28,253 nt of DNA from Brachionus koreanus (taxonomy: Eukaryota > Rotifera > Eurotatoria > Ploima > Brachionidae), in the NCBI GenBank assembly GCA_016987375.1, contig PJRA01000498.1:384333-412585 (forward strand), written 5' to 3'. Both the position numbers and the translations under genes were made by a program. Under the pieces are notes generated by a model. It was not told the origin of the DNA. It saw nothing but the letters and a program-made list of their open reading frames with translations, and did not search any database. Of the stretch, positions 1-11,548 are shown piece after piece (position 1 is the first letter of the stretch; every line of letters starts with the position of its first letter).

Positions 1-59
1 ATAAAATTTTGTACATAAAAATTTCTTTTATTCCAAAATTTTTTAGAAATTTATTAATT

Positions 60-144
60 CTGGATTATTAAGTGTCCGGAATTCTCTATAATCTGACAAA
101 ATCAGACTCTCCGAACATGGTCGGATTAACAAGGTTACACTGTA
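60..144. mobile_element. terminal part of a pogo/Tigger-like DNA transposon
   Basis: Bases 123-142 read GGATTAACAAGGTTACACTG and are followed by TA. This matches the pattern of pogo/Tigger terminal repeats (a 'Cxx GGATTAA-GAGGTT-CACTG' end abutting a TA target duplication), and a second TGTCCGGA-like subterminal motif sits at 73-80. The orientation makes this the right end, so the rest of the element lies to the left, outside the window or deleted. No transposase is visible. The family is recalled from known element ends, not from a search. Confidence 0.55.
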
Positions 145-469
145 ATGTTAAAAGGATAAAAATCTTTTTCGATATATTTTTTTGCTAAATTTTAATTATT
201 TAAAAAAATTATTTAAATTAGCGTAAACTAATGTTTTCTTAATCATTTGAATTATCAAAAAGTGTAAATTTATTAAATAGAGATATTTATAGAATACTCA
301 CTCTAAAAAAGATGGTTTTAGTTTTATAGTGCTTTTATTTTACATTGTTCTTATAAATATAGATGAATTTGTACATAATCTTACATAATTAAATTAAATT
401 TTCCATTTTTCATTAAACCAGACTCTTTCAAAATTTGTTGATTGTAGTTTTTATGAAATGAGGTTTTTT

Positions 470-511
470 TGTGTGAAAATATGAACTTTTCATGATTCAT
501 ATTTTCACACA
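470..511. repeat. perfect 16-bp inverted repeat with 10-base loop
   Basis: The left arm at 470-485 is TGTGTGAAAATATGAA and the right arm at 496-511 is its exact reverse complement, separated by CTTTTCATGA. It lies within the presumed coronin intron. It could be a hairpin in the pre-mRNA or a relic of a mobile element. Nothing else around it identifies it. Confidence 0.85.
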
Positions 512-961
512 TGATTTTAATGATTTTCAAGTATTTATGATGAATTAGAAAATTATTCAAAATTTTTTTATTTGATTTAGCCTAATAAAAAATATTAGAT
601 CATGTTTTGCAAAAAGTCAAGTTGATTTAAAAAACAAGCCTGGTCTTATCTCAACAATAGTTAAGTGATAGTCTTAACTATCAATTTGGAAAATATTTTC
701 TTATTTGAGGTCAAGTATCAAATAAAATTTATGTTTTTTCTAACTAAATAATTTTAGAAAATAAATTCTAATCTTAACTTAAAAATGTATCGCTAATTAA
801 TTAATTAGTGTTGGTCTACGAGTGAAAATTATTTGTTTCTAATGTAGAAAGATCAAAAATTGAAAACTTGATTCTATTTACTTAATTATCAATCTATCAA
901 ATAAAAAGACAAACAAAAATTTAATTAATTTTTAACATTAAAATCTTAAAACTTGACTTAC

Positions 962-1711
962 AATATTCCAAAGGGCGATTTGTCGTTCACTAAGCCTTGA
1001 AAATCCGGTCGTGAACAATTTAGTACCACAACCTAGCACAACTACTTTGGATATTTTAGATCCTTGATGACCATCGCCTTGACTAATAACTTTACCACTT
1101 CTCGGATCGATAACTCTTAGTTTTTTGTCTTTACAAGTAGTTGCAAATAAACTGCCGTCTCTGTTCCAGTGCATAGATTGAATGGTGTCATTGTGACATG
1201 ATATGACCCGAATGGGCTCAGCTTTTTCCAAATTCCACAAGATAACCTGAAAGTCGGCGCCCGAAGATATCATAATATTTTCGGCAGTGGGGTGCCACTC
1301 GATTTGTCCTACTTTGCGCTGATGACCGTGCAAATCGCTGACCCAGTCGTTCAAATTTTCGTACAGACCTTCGTCAGGTATTCGCCACACTTTGATTGTG
1401 GAGTCCTCGGAGCACGAGGCGATTTCGTTGTCATTGAAAGGGTTCCATTTTAGGTCGAGGACTGGACCGCGATGCCCGGTCACCTTGGGCGTGTTTATGT
1501 CCACTCGGCCCGTCTGTTTGATCGGAATTACCACAAACGCGCCGCCACCGCACTCTTCGGTTACTATGGCAACGAATTTCGGGTTGACTGCGCAGAACGC
1601 CGAGTCATGTGCCGCATTTCTTGTTATCTTGATGTTCTTGTAGCACACGTCTTCTTTGTGAGGATTGCCGTACACATGCCGATACTTGGATGATCGTATT
1701 TTGAATGGCAT
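962..1711 (-). CDS. coronin, first coding exon (gene continues beyond the left edge)
   Basis: Coronins are WD40 proteins that bind F-actin and Arp2/3 in the cytoplasm and regulate actin turnover. This exon encodes 250 residues from ATG 1711. It starts with the coronin N-terminal signature (SKYRHVYG near residue 8, then FCAVNPKF and GGGAF) and continues through successive WD repeats (VTGHRGPVLDLKWNP, SCSEDSTIKVWRIP, LHGHQRKVGQIEWHP). It ends inside the strongly conserved TTGFSRLSERQIALW motif. A consensus GTAAGT donor begins at base 961, phase 0. The remaining WD repeats, the unique region and the C-terminal coiled coil are not in bases 1-960, so they must lie upstream of the window on the plus-strand map. 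The N-terminus looks like the single-propeller coronin 1/2 type; the exact subtype cannot be told from this part. The gene is partial because of the window edge, not broken. Confidence 0.93.
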
Positions 1712-4700
1712 CTTTATGTGTTAAAAAAAATAAAGTTAAAAATTGTTTATGATAGCAAAAATAAGAAAGAGAACTCTATGAAAATAAAACTAGTAGCTAG
1801 AAAAATGACAATAACAAAAACAACAACAACAACAACAAAACAAAATCATAATTTGAAATATTTGCAAGAGCGAAAAAAATCGATAAAGAACGTAAATTAG
1901 AAAGAGATCGTCAAATAGACAAAGAGAAATTTTTTTTTCATTTTTTTTTTTATTTAATTTTAGACCGAGCACTGTTTATTTTAAGCTAAATTAAATGAAA
2001 TTTCATAAATCATTTTAAACTTGTCAAAATTAATAAAATAAAGAAAAATTATTTTCTTAGATAATTGTTGCTTAAACTATGGTCAGTCTGGCTACTAAAC
2101 AATTGCGTGCTAAATAAAATTTATCTATTTTTAATTAACTGCCACTGTGCAACCGTTTATCAAATTTAAATAAACTCGCTAAACGTCTTTGTTCTCTAAA
2201 CAAAAAACTAGGCTAATGATTTTAAATGGCAAATTTTAGCACAATACAGTCAAAAATTAGAGTTCTCGTTTAGAAAAAAAATATATGTATATTTATATTT
2301 GGTTTAAATAAAGTATTTAGCATATTGTCACGATTTAAATAGTATAGTGAATTTTTTTTCTTTAAACCGTATAAAAGAACGCAATTATTCTCCCATTTTA
2401 AAGTCTATTATGCAATATCAAATATGAGTGTATAAAATAAAATTATAGAATTTTAGTCAACAAAAACACAAAAAGCCGAAATAATCTTTGGTTCCATGAA
2501 TTTAGCATAAAAATTTCTCGAAAATATAATCTAAATATACATAAATTACATTTTTTTAAAGTTTTCCTCTACATTTTTCTGCTAAATGTGTTCAAAGCAA
2601 TCTTTAAAAAAACAAAACGGATTCAGACACTAATTTCCAATTTATACTTGTTGAAAAATAACTTGTTTAAACTGACTCTAAATTAAAATATTTAAACAAT
2701 TTGGAAATAAAACTTTTTTTAAAAATTAATCTAAATCTAACAAGAATATTAAACATTTTGGTTGACAGTTTGTTTTTTGAAATTTGTTACATAGATTTCT
2801 AACTATTTAAGTATTGAAATTCCTATTTTTAAAAAAAAAATTAAGTCTCTTTTTTTTGCTTCAGAATTTTACTCAGGCACTGATTCTTTTATTATTTAAA
2901 TTTCATTTTAGAGTCAAGTTTGAAAAATTAGAAATATTTTCCATAATATTTCTGAGTCTGGTAAAAAAAAAAGTTAAGAGTTTTGTTTACAATTAGAGGT
3001 TAAGTTAGCCCCTAAATTGGATTACATAATTAAATTTCAGTAGCCTATTGAAAGCTATTTTAAAGTAAAAAATATTATGGTTATCCAACTTGTAATTGAA
3101 ATTGAAACTTTTGTTTTTGGTTACTAGACTCATCAAAATAGGCTCTAATAGGAGCGCATTCGAGTATTAAGCTATGTATACTTAACTCAAAATTTTAATC
3201 CTGTGTCTGCTTACTAGAATATTAGCTTCATATTTTTAAAAAGAAGATCGATACTTTATTATGTCATTAAATATCCTTAAAGATCAATCTAATCATATTA
3301 AAACAGATGGGTAAAACAGAAAATTTTGAATAGTTTTGATCAGGATATTAATGACATTTTTTTTTCAAATAAAGGCCTATAATCAAATATTTTTATTTAT
3401 TATGCAAATTTTTTATTCTTGTCACATTATTAAGTTTCTTATTGATTAAAATAAATTTGAAATCTTCACACAAGTAAAAAAATTTAATAAAAATTATTTG
3501 AGAATGACAGCTCACAAGGGAACATGTTATTTTGAATAGCTACGTCTATAAAAAAAAGAATAGTTGAATTTATTATCATGCAAAATTTGCTTGAATAAAT
3601 GCTTTTGAAAATTCCGATTGAGACCATTGTTTTTTATAAAAATGATATATCTGAATTTTCAAGAGAATTAACAAAAATAGCTTCTTTTATCTTGTTTAGT
3701 TTATTCAAATATTTTGATTTTGTTTAGCATGTAGAAAAAATTAATTAAAATTGAACTATTATGAAATAAAGCTTTTGGTGTTTTAATTATTTTAGACAGA
3801 ATGTCGAGCCAATAAAGATCAAAAAAATATCTTTCATTTTCAAATTAATCAAATCATACTTTACAGTAATGTGTTGATGTGATTACTGGAATCATACTTG
3901 TTTATAAGCCACAAGTCATGAAATCAAAGTGAAGTCAATGATTTTGATTTAACTTAAGTTCTGACTGTTTGAAAATTTTTTTCAAATAAAAATATATGTC
4001 TTAATTTTATGTAAAAATTTTTGATTCCAAATTTTCATCAAAAATGCCAAAAAAATATATAATATGATCACATTAAAACATGACATAAAAAAAAATTAAA
4101 TTAAATTAATAATTTTTATTTTTTAAAGTTATTGCTAAAAAAAATTATTTTTTTTTTTCAACTTTTAGATCCATCATTTATCTAGAAATGTTGCATTTTC
4201 TATTCATGGTATTTATTTTTATATTTTAACAGTCATATTTTACAAAAATTAATGCTATTTTTTTATTTTGTACCAAATTTCACAAAACCTTTAATTTTAG
4301 CTTTATAAATAAAAAATTAAACCAAGTAGAATAGAAATTAATTATTAGTTTTGCTAAATTTTACATAATTAACATGATATGCTATTCAAGATTATGATGT
4401 ATAATTCCACTATGATTAAAAGTCAATCGAGGAAGTTTTATCAGTTGAAAGAGTTTTTTAAACTGGAAAAGAAAAAGAGTAATGCTTATTATGGCTGTTA
4501 ATTCAAAAGAATCAAATTTAAAAGCTAAAACTTATAAGCATTCGATATTTATTTTCAAATTAAATTATTTTTCTAAAATTTTTACTATTAGAAATCGAAT
4601 AAATAATCCATAATTGGAAATTTAAAATTGCTCTGAATTGAAACAATTGTAAAAATTTCTGCACAATTCACACAACTTTAAACTCGGCAACTAATTTAGC

Positions 4701-6193
4701 CAGCTTTAAAATTCACCTAATACATCATACTGAAATTATTTGATTTAGTTTCTTTCTCAGAACGATTTTTATATTCATGTTACAGAAATTGTTTAATTTT
4801 TATGTTTTTTATTTAAAAAAAAAAAAAACATTTGTTATTTTTGGGTGCTACCTTACTATTTCTTTCTTTTTACCTGAACCATCAGATAGCTAAAAATTTG
4901 TATCCTATTACTCCTTTTTTTATTTTATCTATTTTTTAATATTTTCATATCATTTTTCTTTTTAATTTTACATTTTATTTTATTTTTATTTTACAGAATA
5001 CAAATAAAATAAATAATTGATTGTAAAAAAAATTATTTTCCAACTTTTTTCCAAAAAAAAAGTTATTTTTTTTTCTTTTATTAATAATAAAATAATTTGA
5101 TTCATAGAAATTTACTTCCGTAATTATAAAATTGACAAATGATTCCTAATGAATATTTATTAATAAATATTAACAATTAAAGATAAAATTTATATAATAT
5201 AAAAATAATTAATATCATTTGGTATGATTCAACAAAATCAATAAATTCAAAAATAAAGTAATAAATAATTGACACTTTTAATTAATTGATAGCTAAACTG
5301 TTACTCATTCAGACTTAGCAATATTGTTTTTCTAGTTTTTAATTCTAAATCCTTGAACTTAATTTTTGATTTTTAGAATTGATGAATTTAAATAGTATCG
5401 ACATGAAAATTTCATTGAACAATAAACAAAAACGAGGCGCCTTCAAAAGAATAATGCCATGTCTTCAAATTCAAGACTAAAATTTAGGTTTTTAGATTTT
5501 GTCCAAGACAAATAGATGCTATTTTAGAATCTGACTCTTCATAAGATGAAGATGAGAAAAACCCAAGATCAGAAAAAAAATAAAACAAATCTACAGTGTC
5601 CAAGTAATGAAAATCAGTTTAGTTCTTATTGTAATACAGTAGTGAAAAAAAAGAGGTTTTTATTGTCCAAACGGTTTTACCAAAAAAAATAGTCATTTTT
5701 AATTATATAAATGACAGTTACTAAAAATTATCTAGAATAATTTTTTTTCAATTTTTATTTGATTTACTATTTTATTATAGAATAAAATAGTTTAATATAA
5801 AAGTTGTCTATTATTGTATAAAAAATATTTAAAGTAGACCAAATTTATCCGAAGAAGTATTAGTCAGAAACTGAATAGATGATACTCCCGACAAATACAC
5901 AGAAGAGGTTGATCATACAATCAAACTGAGCCAAAAAGTTTTTGTTTTTCAGTTATGCCAAAGTTCAAAAAATCTTTTTTTACAAAATTTTTGTCTTTTA
6001 AAAAATAAAAAATTTTATGCTTTCATTTATTTTAAATAAATAGACAAGAATTTTTTATTGATAAATATAAATGTATTTAAAAAATTTCTATATCTTAGAA
6101 GATTAGAAATAACTTGTAATAAATTTAAGCTAAAAGAAATTTAAATACAAAATAGTTAATAAGAGTATTTTTTAGACAAATTTATATTTTAAA
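1712..6193. other. 4.5 kb AT-rich intergenic stretch without recognisable genes
   Basis: The stretch is dominated by A and T runs, with short simple-sequence patches such as an (ACA)n tract around 1816-1840. The short open frames in it are low-complexity Lys/Phe/Ile strings of the kind AT-rich noncoding DNA produces. The part from 1712 on must hold the coronin promoter and 5' leader. A slightly more complex patch at about 5430-5720 gives an acidic, Ser-rich broken reading frame that I could not assign. Confidence 0.7.
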
Positions 6194-7220
6194 TTAAAGG
6201 GCCAACAATGCTTTTTTACATTTATTTATTATCTCCGACCACTGCTTACTATTTCGATGAGCTATTTGTTCTAAATTAGAAACTGTCCTCTTAATCTCCT
6301 ATGTGGCCATAGCAAAAAAAGATAACCCATTTTTAATTAAAATAATAGAAAGCATACTCAAAAGAAAAATTTAAAAAAAAATTTTTTTCTCAAATTATTT
6401 AAATTACAATTAATTAATGAGATATAAAGAAAAAATTTTATAGAATGCATTTAAGCCAAATAAATATTGAATTAATCCTCGAGAGTAAATAAAAATTAAA
6501 ATTTTTACCTGACTGGATCGATTTGAGGGAGAAGACCTGTGGGAGGATGGCGATGAGGACGAAGAGTGAGGCAATGTTTCACTTCTAGTTAAAACTTTGG
6601 ACTGTACATTTATTTTCGAATTGTTGGATTCGTGCTTGAGGCGGTTTTGATTGACTACTAGCTCGGTATCTAGACTATCCGATTCGTTTTGGTCGCTGGA
6701 CGAAATCGAACTGATTATGCTAGAGGTGCCCGAATTATACTTGTTCTGGTCTAAATTGAGCAATTCATCATCTGAGTTCATCGAAATGGTCTTGATTCGT
6801 TTGGTCTCTATTTTGGTCGATTCGGACGACACAAACGAGGCCGTTGTGGCCACACTATTAGTTCTTATATTGAGAAACTTTTTAGCCGTGCTAGTTTTTA
6901 ACGAGTTGAAGCCGAATTTTTTGGGTCCGTTGTCTTGGTCGGGCTTGATAAAGTTGGATCGCAGTTTTGAGAAGCTGGACGCGGATATGCTGGCCGTGGT
7001 GGGCGAAACTGTGTTATTCGAAGCTACGACAGGCGTGTGCGAAGCGATGGTCGATGAGGACGTGGTCGATTGCTGCTTGTTAAGCGTTCGCAGACTCGAA
7101 TTAGACATGCCCGAACGCACATAGTTCATGTTCGAGGTCGAGTGGCTGCTCAATGCGGAATTTTTGGCCGCGCTAGCCGAGTTCAACGGGACAGGCATTT
7201 TTGAACTTTTCTTATTATTG
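6194..7220 (-). CDS. Ser/Thr-rich protein of unknown function, two visible exons
   Basis: I do not recognise this protein. The large exon 6509-7220 encodes a disordered, Ser/Thr/Asn-rich chain with basic patches (KKFGFNSLKTSTAKKFLNIR), a cluster of Ser and acidic residues (SISSSDQNESDSLDTE) and a C-terminal SRSETLP/SSSP-like tract. It ends at CAG|GTAAAA, phase 0. A likely terminal exon lies at 6194-6298: a pyrimidine-rich tract and TAG acceptor precede 34 codons in phase 0 with an amphipathic, helix-forming sequence (TVSNLEQIAHRNSKQWSEII) and a TAA stop. The start is uncertain. Either ATG at 7198 is the initiator (264 residues), or the exon begins at an AG acceptor at 7221-7223 and the N-terminus lies further right; an in-frame stop just upstream supports one of these two. 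Its base composition is clearly coding-like against the background. Cytoskeletal adaptor is only a guess from composition. Confidence 0.6.
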
Positions 7221-8133
7221 CTGCTCAAAACAAAAATTTACTAACTATGAGAGTTTAATTTTTCTAATCTAAATTTTCTAAATCTTTATCCTATTGTTTT
7301 TGGCTATAGTATATATTTAAAAGATAAACCTACCTAAATAGCAAACAAATGCCTTAAGTAAACAGATTATATCAAATATTAACCATAGCGAAACACTTAA
7401 AATCTAGGAACAAAATAAAAAAGGAAATTAAAGTTTGTAATCCAAATATTTGACATTTATTTGTTTGATAAGTGGGGCTTGTGTCCATAAAGTCCTAACA
7501 ACTCACACAAATACATAAACACTCACACACACACACACACACACGCACATACACTAATGCACAAATAATTCTACTCTCGGTCTATTCAAATTATTGACAA
7601 TTTAATGCTTTACATAAAAGAGAGCATTCATCGTTTATTGAATGAATTATATTTTTATAATAAAGTTGTTCTAAATTTTGAATTTAAAATCAGTTGGGTG
7701 CATACATGCATTTAGAGTGAACACTCCAGGGCAAAATAAAGCTCAACTAGTGGCATATTCTAGCTCGGCCACAAAGTCAGACAAAGTGAGATCAAATTTA
7801 TATTCTCAAGAGTAGCTTTTTGAACTAAATAAATGAAAGCTCATTAGTAATACTTTAAATTATCCACTTGTGCCTAAATTAACCTTTGGCTATTTAAACA
7901 AGGCTAAAGATTAGTGTATTTATTTCATAGTGAGCTCATTTTTGTTGTTCTAATTAAAAAAAAACAAAAATAAACTTAATGAGTTGTCAAAATCCGTTTT
8001 AAAATTTAGTCAGGTTTTTACTTTAGAGAAGTATGGCCAGTGCAATTATATTTATGGCAATTTATTTAGGACAAAAATTGAACAAAATGACATTAAACAT
8101 TTATTAAAATAAATAAAATAAAATAGACAAGTC
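7221..8133. other. intergenic region between the Ser-rich gene and calmodulin-like gene 1
   Basis: AT-rich DNA with one dinucleotide microsatellite and no credible coding exon. It must hold the 3' end of the calmodulin-like transcript and the promoter, or earlier exons, of the Ser-rich gene. AATAAA-type signals on the minus strand just left of 8134 (around 8105-8125) could serve as the poly(A) signal. Confidence 0.6.
7524..7544. repeat. (CA)n microsatellite
   Basis: An uninterrupted CA dinucleotide run of about ten units, flanked on both sides by imperfect CA-rich sequence (7504-7555). It is probably length-polymorphic. Confidence 0.95.
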
Positions 8134-8728
8134 TCAATTGTTTTGCTTCATCATTTTTACAAACTCTAAAAATAATATCCATTAACTAGATTGAATTGGC
8201 CTGCTCTAGATTAAAGCCTACCTTCAAAGTTTACTTGACCATCGTTGTTTACGTCAGCTTCTCTCATCATTTCCTCAAGGTCTTCATCGGCCACATCTTG
8301 ATTCATTTTTTCCATGGCTTTTTTTAACTCATCCTTGGTTATGTAGCCATTATTGTCTTTGTCGAATACTTGAAACACAGTGCGCAACTCGTCGTCCTGA
8401 TCTGGGTACTTGCCGTACATTAAATTTAGAAACTCATTGAAATTAATTGTTCCACTGGAATCAGCGTCTATCATTTTAAACTTAAAAGCAATTAGTGTGT
8501 TGACATAAAAAAATTAACTTTACTAGATCTTTGAGATTGCGAGATGAAGGAGTTATTCCAATTGATAGCATAACGTTTTCTAGCTCTTCAATTGTTATCG
8601 AACCGCTTTGATCTCGGTCAAATAGGGAAAAGGCCTGGCGTAAGTCTTCTATTTGCTGAGAAGTCAGACTATCGGACTGAGACAAAAAATTAAGAAAATA
8701 AAATTGAATAAAATTTTTTTGTTACCAT
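8134..8728 (-). CDS. calmodulin-like Ca2+-binding protein 1, four exons
   Basis: Four EF-hand Ca2+ sensor of 148 residues. Exons are 8726-8728 (only the ATG), 8524-8676, 8222-8480 and 8134-8165, with introns of 49, 43 and 56 bases, all GT-AG. Joining them gives M-SDSLTSQQIEDLRQAF at the start and EFVKMMKQNN-stop at the end. All four EF loops keep Asp at position 1 and Glu at 12 (residues 21-32, 57-68, 92-103, 128-139), so all should bind Ca2+. The central linker is two residues shorter than in calmodulin and the trimethylated Lys115 is replaced by Asp. Most target-binding Met residues remain, including the C-terminal MM pair. A first intron directly after the start codon is a known trait of animal calmodulin genes. 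This is a divergent calmodulin-like protein rather than the near-invariant animal calmodulin itself. It is in the same orientation as a second copy 3 kb to the right. Confidence 0.92.
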
Positions 8729-9391
8729 TTTGTTAAAATTGTGTTTACTGGCTGAAAATTTCTTCCTTATTTTATAGGTAAAAAAAAAAATTTTCTTTGC
8801 ATCAAGCGTTCTTCCTGATTAAAATGAGTCAATAATCCATCGAATGATTTTTAATTAAAATTTTTAAAAATCATCAAATATAATTTGTTTGACTGATTTT
8901 GATGCAATATGCTTTTGACTTGTAATTAAACGGATTATTGTTGATGTTTATAATAAAAAAAATATTGAGATTTAGTTCTTAAATTATTTTATGCTTTGGA
9001 ATTTTTGAATTTAGCTAATTTTGACAACGATTTTATTTACAGATATGATTGTTATTTGTTGTCAAATTATAGAATATGTTGCATTACTTACTTAATTGTA
9101 AATTTTATTCTATTTGATTTTATATTATTTGGGATAAAATACATAGGCTTAAAATTAATTAATAAAGCTTTTGATTTTAACACTAGAATTACTCGTTTTA
9201 AAAAATTTAAAATTCTCATTTATTTGAAAAGATTTTATAATATAATATAAATAAAATAAACTAATGTTTTTTTTTAAATACATTGTAAAAAAAACAAGTA
9301 TCATAAAATTCAAATACAATTTAAACATAAATTCTTTCTTTTTTAATAAATTAAAATATACTAAAACAAAATGTTTAAAATATGATTTAAT
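8729..9391. other. AT-rich spacer upstream of calmodulin-like gene 1
   Basis: This holds the promoter of calmodulin-like gene 1. The first 150 bases have no clear motif. A longer open frame at about 9000-9250 is a Phe/Ile/Tyr/Asn string typical of AT-rich noncoding sequence. A TTAACACTAGAA motif at 9177-9188 matches the end of the piggyBac-type MITE at 15.2 kb. Confidence 0.6.
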
Positions 9392-9830
9392 GTGAAAAAT
9401 ATGATTTCACAAATGAAAAAATCTGATCTTGTCGCGCACTTTACAAAGCAAGGAAATGCTCGAAGTACCATTTATAATAGAATCAACCGTATTCAAAATG
9501 CCGGGCCGACAAAAGACAATAAGAGAACGGGTCGTCCAAGCACCTGGACAGCTGCAAGGAAGACAACATGTCGGGAAATGTCGGATATTACACAAATAAC
9601 AAGCCTTCTTGTCCGGACAGTGTTCGCTTTGCTGGAAAAGAGAAGTTTCCAAAGAAGGTGTTGGTTTGGATAGCCATATCCGATCGAGGAATGTCAAAGC
9701 CACTTTTTACTTATGCCTCACCCGTTATCAATCCTGATAGGGAATAATCTCTTCTACAAAATAGAGTGCTGATTTGAGATATCATGCCTTTAATTTATCA
9801 AAAAATGGTAAAATTTGCGTTTTTTTTTCA
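9392..9830 (+). pseudogene. internally deleted Tc1-like transposase (copy A)
   Basis: The first part encodes a helix-turn-helix N-terminus typical of Tc1-type transposases: KKSDLVAHFTKQGNARSTIY at about 9418-9477, then a TGRPSTW GRP-type motif near 9527. The frame then shifts and goes straight to catalytic-domain sequence: GNVGYYTNNK near 9577, RFAGKEKFPKKVLVWIAIS (about 9627-9683), then SKPLF. Further on, a decayed LIPFI-like segment is visible near 9790 after in-frame stops. The part that should lie between these blocks is missing. The same motifs occur in the second copy at 13.6-14.4 kb, which supports a common family. No terminal repeats could be placed. It lies between the two calmodulin-like genes and is a dead element. 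Confidence 0.75.
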
Positions 9831-10740
9831 TTATTTTTCACTATCAAATTTTAGCCTAAGTTCAATTGTCTAATTAAATTTTTTAATTTTAAATTTTATA
9901 AATTTAGTGTTCAAAATTAATAAAAGGTAATAAAAGATTTCAAAAATAGATTAAAAGAATCTTATGATGACCATTGTAAGTCTTATGATCTGGATTCCAA
10001 TTATTTTTTGATTGCTGCTTTGATTTTTTAATCTATATAATTTAGCCACAGGCATTTAAGCCCTGCCAACGATCAGATTTTTTTCACATGCTGGCTTTCA
10101 ACTATGGGACCCTCGTAAACGTTTATCAAAAAAGAAAATTCGAAAAATAATGATTATTTATGAAAACAAACCTATCTTAGATTAGGCTTTAAATTCTAAT
10201 TTGACTCATTAAAATTGATGAGAAATTTTTTGAACTTGCATTTTTTTTTATAAATCCATTTTTCAATTTATTGGTATACTAATATGTTTAAATTTCCAAA
10301 AATTTTTTAAATTATTCTTTCAAAAATAAAATGTCTTAGAAACAATGAAATTTTTTATTATGAACAACTTAATTATTGTTCAATTATAATTTTTTTTGGG
10401 AGATCAAATTAAAAATTGGCTAATATAATTAAATTTTGGTTAGCCTATTTCTGGCTAACACAAACTTGGGGTCGACCAAGTTGGTTAACCGACATCAATA
10501 CTAATTTTAATTGTAGACCTGAAAACTGGACAAAATACAGTAAATCTAAACAAATCTTAAGGATCACTTTTTTTATTTTTTTAATTTTAAAATTTAGTTA
10601 AAAACATTAATTATAATGTTTAATTATGAAAAAATAAATAAAATTTTGATGCCAAATTTTTTTTTTTTAATAAGACTTGTTTTTCTAGGCTTTCAAGTAT
10701 GCAGATTTATAATTTTAAGTCGGTTCTTTGAAATTCAGAT
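9831..10740. other. AT-rich DNA without recognisable content
   Basis: Low-complexity A/T runs and scattered short open frames. A frame at 10416-10601 with WGRPSWLTD-like sequence was considered as transposase and not accepted. I see no gene or RNA here. Confidence 0.6.
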
Positions 10741-10799
10741 AGTACGGTAGGTTAGGGCGAACCTTAATATTAACTCAGTTTTATTCAATTTAATTAGTA

Positions 10800-11110
10800 A
10801 TTTTTTGAAGGATAGGACTTTCGAGGCATTCATCAACAAGTCAATGACCAAGAAACTTTATTCTGGAGTGGCATAGGGAAGTAGTTTATTTGCAACGATC
10901 TAATCTTTTGATTTAGCGACATAATCAGACTACTTGAAACTATTTGAAAGAATTCAAATGAAAATTTGACATATGCATCTGTATATTTTGTTCTTCATCA
11001 AAGAAATCGAAAACTTTCTCCAACTAGCTATTGAAAAAATACAGAAAGATCCCAATTGAACCGAAACAGACTTTTCTAGACATCAAACTTCATCCCTCAG
11101 CACATATAAA
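10800..11110 (+). pseudogene. possible decayed non-LTR reverse transcriptase fragment
   Basis: In one frame, 10812-10900 reads DRTFEAFINKSMTKKLYSGVA followed by a stop and GSSLFATI. This resembles the reverse transcriptase block where an 'xN…S…GVPQGSxLxPxLF' motif precedes the catalytic YADD. The catalytic motif itself is not visible. About 110 bases later a helix-like stretch (KEIENFLQLAIEKIQKDPN) would fit the region that follows it. Stops and frame changes make it dead if real. The similarity is weak and could be chance. Confidence 0.3.
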
Positions 11111-11548
11111 GTTAACTAGTCACCAAAACAAAACAATTTAAATTAACTCAGGTACAAAAAATCATTATTAAAATAAAATATCAAAATAAAATTTAAGAAT
11201 TAATAAAACACTTTCATTAATCTCATAATCTGTAAATAAGAGTAACTAATTTACTATGTTTTCACATTTATTTTTTATTTTTAGATAAATCATTAACTAT
11301 AATTCGATTTAAATAAATTTCTCTAATTATTAAAATATATTTTTAATAAATAAATAAAATTAATATATAAAACTACATTATATATTAAAAATTGAAAAAA
11401 AATTATAATTAATTTTTAAAATTTAATAAAAAAATAATAAATTTCTATTAATATTATTTAAATATTTTTAATGATAAAAGAAGTGTTTAGTGTTGTTTAA
11501 AGCGCACCAGCCAGTTGATTAAACTTGTAATCGAATTGAAAGAGAAAG

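Noticed and set aside
791..808. TAATTAATTAATTA run as a homeodomain binding cluster
   Set aside because: Such strings are expected often in DNA this AT-rich; no other supporting sites.
1392..1693. Plus-strand open frames opposite the coronin exon
   Set aside because: They are antisense shadows of a strongly conserved WD40 exon, with no sign of splice sites or known domains.
6651..7124. 157-codon plus-strand frame opposite the Ser-rich gene
   Set aside because: Its length follows from the Ser-rich codons on the other strand. The minus strand has fitting splice signals and a phase-matched terminal exon.
8996..9250. Open frame rich in Phe, Ile, Tyr and Asn
   Set aside because: Typical of AT-rich noncoding DNA; no motif, no splice context and no family resemblance.
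10416..10601. Frame with WGRPSWLTD, resembling a transposase GRP motif
   Set aside because: No helix-turn-helix before it and no catalytic core after it; the match is a few residues only.
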